Assembly: GCA_002292405.1 (NCBI GenBank)
Contig: DBBW01000005.1
Location: 39,236 to 74,142, forward strand
Source: Flavobacteriales bacterium UBA974
GTDB lineage: Bacteria; Bacteroidota; Bacteroidia; Flavobacteriales_D; Sanyastnellaceae
DNA length: 34,907 bases
Reading direction: 5' to 3'
Shown here in pieces: positions 32,159 through 34,907 of the stretch (its first letter is position 1; the number at the start of each line of letters is the position of its first letter). Below the pieces are notes generated by a model, which had not been told where the DNA came from, did not search any database, and saw nothing but the letters and a program-made list of their open reading frames with translations. Position numbers and translations under genes: made by a program.

Positions 32159-32479
32159 ATGAGTTTCAACGAAGATGTGTTTGAGATTGTCAGATTAATT
32201 CCAAAAGGAAGGGTAACCTCGTATGGCGCAATCGCTAAATACTTAAGTGATGCAAGGGTGAGTAGGAGGATTGGTTGGGCTTTGAATAAGAGTTTTACGG
32301 TTACACCTGATGTCCCTGCGCATAGAGTGGTAAATAGATTAGGGTTGCTTTCTGGAGCTCTTCACTTTCCAACAGAGAGATCTATGGCTGATGAACTTCG
32401 CGAAGAAAGTGTTCAGGTAATAGAAGGTCAAGTAGTTGAGTTCGATAAGTGTTTTTGGGATCCTATGACCGAACTTTGA
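32159..32479 (+). CDS. Alkyltransferase-like protein (MGMT family, no active-site Cys)
   Basis: The 106-residue protein from the ATG at 32159 is the DNA-binding domain of O6-alkylguanine-DNA alkyltransferase: FEIVRLIPKGRVTSYGAIAKYL, the winged helix SRRIGWALNKS with the arginine-finger region, then VPAHRVVNRLGLLSG. The usual active site is PCHRV; here Ala54 replaces Cys, so it cannot repair alkylguanine directly. Alkyltransferase-like (ATL) proteins of this type bind O6-alkylguanine and pass it to nucleotide excision repair (established for other members). Most ATLs have Trp at this place, so Ala is a variant. It lies 7 nt after trmB. Confidence 0.85.
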   Translation: MSFNEDVFEIVRLIPKGRVTSYGAIAKYLSDARVSRRIGWALNKSFTVTPDVPAHRVVNRLGLLSGALHFPTERSMADELREESVQVIEGQVVEFDKCFWDPMTEL

Positions 32480-32502
32480 AGTTCTTAAATTGAGCCTATA
32501 GA

Positions 32503-33567
32503 ATGTCATCTGAAATAACAAGAGATACGGTAGTTGCCGCTTTAAGTGGGGTGATGGAGCCTGACTTAGGAAAGGATATAGTGTCCTTGGACCTAATCGC
32601 GGGAATTGACATCTCTGAGGATCTTATAAAATTAGAGGTAAAGTCTAGCAATCCAGCTCTTCACGCTCGTAAGAGAATGCAAGGAGCAGTTGAGTTTGCA
32701 CTTGAAAGAGCCTTCGGTTCAGATATTAAAACCGAGGTTAATGTAGGTGCTCTTCCTGCAGAAGAACGCACTGTTGAGACAAGAAAAATTCTTCCTAGGG
32801 TTAAGAAAATCATCGCCGTAGCTTCTGGAAAAGGTGGGGTAGGTAAGAGTACCGTAAGCTCTAATTTGGCAATTTCTTTAGCCCAATCAGGCTACAAGGT
32901 GGGGCTTTGCGACGCAGATATATATGGTCCAAGTATCCCGACCATGTTTGGCGTACAAGACCACAAACCCAAGCCGATCGATGTAGACGGAAAATCTATG
33001 ATGGAGCCAGTGGAGATGCATGGTGTGAAAATGTTATCTATAGGGTTTTTCGCAGATCCTGACCAAGCTATAGTTTGGCGTGGACCGATGGCGACAAAAG
33101 CTTTGAAGCAATTATTTACAGATGTAGTTTGGGGAGAGTTAGACTACATGATTGTCGATTTACCACCTGGCACAGGAGACATTCACTTAACTTTAGTTAG
33201 TGAGCTAGATCTTACTGGAGCCATCATAGTTTCTACTCCTCAAGACGTGGCTCTTGCCGATGCCCGTAAAGGTGTGGGGATGTTTAAAATTGAATCTATA
33301 AACGTTCCTGTTTTGGGGATGATAGAAAATATGTCTTACTTCATTCCCCCCGATGCTCCAGAATTTAAATATCATATTTTCGGTAGAGATGGTGTAAAGA
33401 GATTGGCTGATACACTGGATGTTCCTTTCCTTGGAGAGCTTCCTTTAATACAAACCATACGAGAAGCTGGAGATGTGGGACGCCCCGCAGTATTGCAAGG
33501 TAATTCTAAAGCTGCAGCTGCATTTCGTGATGTTGTAGCTAACTTGCTAGAAGTCCTAGAAAAATAA
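32503..33567 (+). CDS. mrp: Mrp/NBP35 family iron-sulfur cluster carrier ATPase
   Basis: Mrp (ApbC) is a cytoplasmic P-loop ATPase that binds and transfers Fe-S clusters. The 354 residues begin with a MIP18/DUF59 domain (about 1-85: VVAALSGVMEPDLGKDIVSLDLI), followed by the ATPase with deviant Walker A VASGKGGVGKST (Lys110, Lys115), switch I DADIYGPSIPTMFG, and YMIVDLPPGTGD. In E. coli and Salmonella homologues the C-terminal part has CPxC for the cluster; here the corresponding region is MSYFIPPDAPEFKYHIFG with no cysteines, a form I recall as normal in Bacteroidetes. A NifU-type scaffold gene follows 8 nt downstream, fitting a Fe-S function. Confidence 0.93.
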   Translation: MSSEITRDTVVAALSGVMEPDLGKDIVSLDLIAGIDISEDLIKLEVKSSNPALHARKRMQGAVEFALERAFGSDIKTEVNVGALPAEERTVETRKILPRVKKIIAVASGKGGVGKSTVSSNLAISLAQSGYKVGLCDADIYGPSIPTMFGVQDHKPKPIDVDGKSMMEPVEMHGVKMLSIGFFADPDQAIVWRGPMATKALKQLFTDVVWGELDYMIVDLPPGTGDIHLTLVSELDLTGAIIVSTPQDVALADARKGVGMFKIESINVPVLGMIENMSYFIPPDAPEFKYHIFGRDGVKRLADTLDVPFLGELPLIQTIREAGDVGRPAVLQGNSKAAAAFRDVVANLLEVLEK

Positions 33568-33575
33568 GTAACATA

Positions 33576-33839
33576 ATGTCAGACCAAATCATGTCAGTAG
33601 ACCACAGTGAATTAGCTGAAAGAATTGAGGGTGCGCTTGCGCAGATTCGCCCATATCTTGAGGCTGATCTAGGCGATATTACGCTTAAAAAAATTACGGA
33701 TGACTTAATTGTAAGAGTAGAACTTCACGGATCATGCGCGGGATGTTCTCTTATCGATATGACAATGAAAGGTGGGGTAGAAGCGGTTATTAGGAGCGTT
33801 GCCCCAGAAGTGAAAGCTATAGAAGCAATCAATCTATGA
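33576..33839 (+). CDS. NifU C-terminal-domain Fe-S scaffold protein
   Basis: The 87-residue protein is a stand-alone NifU C-terminal (Nfu) domain, which holds a [4Fe-4S] cluster between two subunits for transfer to targets. Marks are the helix ALAQIRPYLEADLGDITL, the strand LIVRVELHG, and the cluster motif SCAGCSLIDMTMKGGVEAVI with Cys54 and Cys57. It lies 8 nt after mrp, and its TGA stop overlaps the start codon of the next gene (ATGA), so the three are translationally coupled. Confidence 0.92.
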   Translation: MSDQIMSVDHSELAERIEGALAQIRPYLEADLGDITLKKITDDLIVRVELHGSCAGCSLIDMTMKGGVEAVIRSVAPEVKAIEAINL

Positions 33840-34846
33840 TTCAAACAGATATTATTATTATTGGAGCTGGACCTGTGGGTCTCTTCACGGTTTTTGAAGC
33901 AGGGCTTCTCAAGTTAAAATGTCATTTAATTGACTCTTTACCCCAGCCTGGCGGCCAGTGCTCAGAGATATATCCAAAAAAACCTATTTACGATATTCCT
34001 GCTCATCCATTTATTTTAGCAGGTGATTTGACTGAACAGTTAATGGAGCAAATCAAGCCATTTAGTCCTGGATTTACTTTGGGAGAAAGGGCTGAATTCA
34101 TCGAGAAAGATGATGAAGATCAGTTTACTGTAACCACTAACCGAGGCACGAAGCATCGCGCTCCCATCATTGCAATAGCAGCAGGTTTAGGTTGTTTCGA
34201 ACCACGTAAACCCCCGGTTGAGGGTTTGTTAGATTTTGAGGACAAGGGAGTAGAATATATCATTAAAGACCCTGAGTTTTATAGAGGAAAGAAAGTGGTT
34301 ATCTCTGGAGGTGGAGATTCTGCTCTTGACTGGACAGTGTTCTTAGCCGATGTTGCTTCTGAAGTGACATTAGTGCATAGGCGGTCAAGCTTCCGTGGAC
34401 ACCCTGACAGTGTACAAAAAGTGATGGACCTAGCCGAAGCGGGGAAGATTACTTTATTGACCAACGCTGAAGTTGTAGGAGTAGGTGGAGACAATGTACT
34501 ATGCTCGGTTGAAGTAAAGCACAAGTCAGATGGATTGTCTCATATTGAGTTAGATCACTGGGTGCCGTTATTTGGTCTTAGCCCTAAGCTAGGTCCTTTG
34601 GGAGAGTGGAACTTGAATATTTCAAAGAATGCCATTGAAGTTGATACCTTTGATTATTCAACAAATATCCCTGGTGTATATGCCGTAGGAGATATCAATA
34701 CTTACCCTGGTAAACTCAAGTTAATTCTGTGTGGATTTCATGAAGCTACTTTGATGGTTCAAAGTGCTTATAAGAGAATTTATCCAACTAAAAATCTTGT
34801 TCTTAAATACACCACTGTTACTGGCCCTCCAGGAATACAATCTTGA
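33836..34846 (+). CDS. Ferredoxin--NADP reductase, thioredoxin-reductase-like type
   Basis: The 336-residue flavoprotein has the FAD-binding IIIIGAGPVGLFTVFEAGL (about 6-24), PGGQCSEIYPKKPIYDIPA, a central NADPH domain KVVISGGGDSALDWT and HRRSSFRGHP, and the C-terminal FAD motif GVYAVGDINTYPGKLKLILCGFHEATLM. The redox CxxC of thioredoxin reductase is absent, and the C-terminal tail (LKYTTVTGPPGIQS) matches the TrxR-like ferredoxin-NADP reductase family (as in Bacillus YumC and green sulfur bacteria). It probably feeds electrons to or from ferredoxin. It overlaps the NifU-type gene by 4 nt. The likely ferredoxin partner would lie beyond the window. Confidence 0.9.
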   Translation: MIQTDIIIIGAGPVGLFTVFEAGLLKLKCHLIDSLPQPGGQCSEIYPKKPIYDIPAHPFILAGDLTEQLMEQIKPFSPGFTLGERAEFIEKDDEDQFTVTTNRGTKHRAPIIAIAAGLGCFEPRKPPVEGLLDFEDKGVEYIIKDPEFYRGKKVVISGGGDSALDWTVFLADVASEVTLVHRRSSFRGHPDSVQKVMDLAEAGKITLLTNAEVVGVGGDNVLCSVEVKHKSDGLSHIELDHWVPLFGLSPKLGPLGEWNLNISKNAIEVDTFDYSTNIPGVYAVGDINTYPGKLKLILCGFHEATLMVQSAYKRIYPTKNLVLKYTTVTGPPGIQS

Positions 34847-34859
34847 GTTTTGAAACAAA

Positions 34860-34907
34860 CGATAAAAAGTCATAAAGCGCCAAAAAAAGCGATAAAAAGC
34901 GATAAAA
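34860..34907. repeat. A-rich tandem repeat (CGATAAAAAG units) at the window end
   Basis: CGATAAAAAG at 34860 is followed by degenerate units (TCATAAAGCG, CCAAAAAAA) and two clean units GCGATAAAAA and GCGATAAAA running to the last base. The period is about 10 bp. The array may extend outside the window. No gene start is visible in the 61 nt after the reductase. Confidence 0.5.

Overview
The window looks like chromosomal DNA of a Bacteroidota bacterium, most likely a marine member of the Flavobacteriales (Cryomorphaceae, Crocinitomicaceae or Schleiferiaceae-like; placement is inference). Supporting signs are secreted proteins with type IX secretion (T9SS) tails of types A and B, a lipoprotein with an acidic Bacteroidetes-type export signal, the LpxC-FabZ fusion, an ExbB/ExbD/ExbD cluster, the Cys-rich 'ACNYD..DDGSC' repeats common in marine Bacteroidetes, few Shine-Dalgarno sequences, and repeated TAnnTTTG motifs (the Bacteroidetes -7 promoter element) just upstream of genes.

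Layout. 1-2670 is AT-rich and more accessory: the end of a PH-domain membrane protein gene, a T9SS-exported protein, a lipoprotein, a lone NAD(P)-binding protein on the minus strand, and tRNA-Val. 2714-6521 (+) runs methyltransferase, small secreted protein, histidine kinase, phosphoglycerate mutase. 6511-8577 (-) is a large T9SS type B surface protein. 8651-13930 (+) holds an ABC ATPase, asnS, rpoN, a PAP2-like membrane protein and galE. 13934-18265 (-) is aroB-lpxD-lpxC/fabZ-lpxA, the lipid A operon with a shikimate gene in front. 18400-20784 (+) encodes a 794-residue secreted repeat protein. 20785-21105 has terminators, a duplicated tRNA-Phe fragment and tRNA-Phe itself. 21191-24592 has a thioesterase, a glycosyltransferase 9, tatD and an asparaginase. 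tRNA-Ser precedes an exbB-like operon (24823-27488). 27495-31413 (-) is glycosyltransferase, tadA, mgtE and a 2-hydroxyacid dehydrogenase. 31465-34846 (+) is trmB, an alkyltransferase-like protein, mrp, a NifU-type scaffold and ferredoxin-NADP reductase.

How it fits together. Most of this is housekeeping: envelope lipid A synthesis, translation, glycolysis, Fe-S assembly (Mrp, NifU domain, flavin reductase) and proton-motive-force coupling to the outer membrane (ExbB/ExbD). I see no phage, transposase, CRISPR array, toxin-antitoxin pair or defence island, and no convincing new multi-gene system. The points that most deserve attention are -7 promoter boxes lying 4-7 nt from start codons (possible leaderless mRNAs), a terminator-like hairpin inside the 5' end of the kinase gene, a recent internal duplication in the 794-residue protein, tRNA-fragment repeats beside tRNA-Phe and tRNA-Val, and an ExbD with a large insert.
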